From positions 1 through 6,178 of the forward strand of contig JAKIUD010000112.1 of the NCBI GenBank assembly GCA_021647765.1: a DNA stretch of 6,178 nucleotides, given 5' to 3'. A program made the translations under genes and the position numbers. The notes under the pieces were generated by a model. It searched no databases. It was not told where the DNA came from and saw only the letters and a program-made list of their open reading frames with translations. Source of the DNA: Desulfuromusa sp. (lineage in GTDB: Bacteria > Desulfobacterota > Desulfuromonadia > Desulfuromonadales > Geopsychrobacteraceae). Shown here one piece after another: positions 5,948-6,178 of this stretch; within the stretch, counting starts at the first letter, position 1, and each line of letters begins with the position of its first letter.

Positions 5948-6178
5948 TTAAAAGATTTTGCCGATCGTCTTCATCGGGAGAAACATACGAGTTCGCCCAT
6001 TATGGGTGCATAAGATCTCGAAACCGAAATGTTCGTAAAAATCATGTGCCCCTTGGTTGAGGCAATCAACAACGACAGCATATGCCGGCATTTGCGCATT
6101 TATGCTCCACAAGAATTCTAAGGCCTTGATTAGTGTTATCTTTCCTAAACCTTGCCCTTTCTGATCCAGATGGACAGC
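5948..6178 (-). CDS. GNAT-family N-acetyltransferase, C-terminal part (runs off right edge)
   Basis: The minus-strand frame is open from the window edge to a TAA at 5948-5950 and gives 76 residues, with the N-terminus outside the window. Residues 4-13 (LDQKGQGLGK) are the acetyl-CoA pyrophosphate-binding motif A (Q/RxxGxG). Residues 46-53 (DFYEHFGF) are the conserved motif B with the usual Tyr. The chain ends with TRMFLPMKTIGKIF, a tail style common in short GNAT proteins, including some toxins of toxin-antitoxin pairs. These enzymes transfer an acetyl group to an amine; the substrate cannot be told from this part. It converges on glnQ across a 354-bp gap. No start or partner gene is visible, so a toxin role is only a possibility. 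Family confidence is high, function unknown. Confidence 0.82.
   Translation of the reverse strand, partial: AVHLDQKGQGLGKITLIKALEFLWSINAQMPAYAVVVDCLNQGAHDFYEHFGFEILCTHNGRTRMFLPMKTIGKIF

Overview
The window looks like chromosomal DNA of moderate GC content from an anaerobic Desulfobacterota/Desulfuromonadia-type bacterium (Geobacter/Desulfuromonas relatives). This is inferred mainly from the TatD-radical SAM fusion, a gene pairing I associate with that group, and from the style of the transporter proteins. No rRNA, tRNA or CRISPR was seen.

Layout: (1) Positions 1-121 hold the last codons of an unidentified gene, followed by two copies of a 22-bp direct repeat that looks like the end of an insertion sequence. 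(2) Positions 155-1546 encode a fusion of a TatD-family metal-dependent hydrolase with a compact radical SAM domain. (3) A 383-bp AT-rich gap follows. (4) Positions 1930-2985 encode a cytoplasmic asparaginase-family protein starting at TTG. (5) Positions 3198-5593 hold a complete polar amino acid ABC importer in the order binding protein, permease, ATPase (glnH-glnP-glnQ). A hairpin lies just before the first gene, and two perfect 13-bp hairpins lie between the binding protein and the permease. (6) A 354-bp gap without a gene includes a possible decayed intergenic repeat. (7) Positions 5948-6178 on the minus strand hold the C-terminal part of a GNAT acetyltransferase that continues off the right edge.

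How the genes may work together: GlnH captures an amino acid in the periplasm, GlnP forms the membrane channel and GlnQ drives uptake with ATP. The asparaginase just upstream could deamidate an imported amide amino acid, releasing ammonium and the acid. That link rests on gene order only. Two proteins depart from their families at key positions: the asparaginase has Phe where the lid tyrosine is expected, and GlnH has Ala and Phe where the glutamine-binding Gly and Thr are expected. The true substrates are therefore open. The TatD-radical SAM fusion is the least understood protein here. I found no clear multi-gene system that is new.
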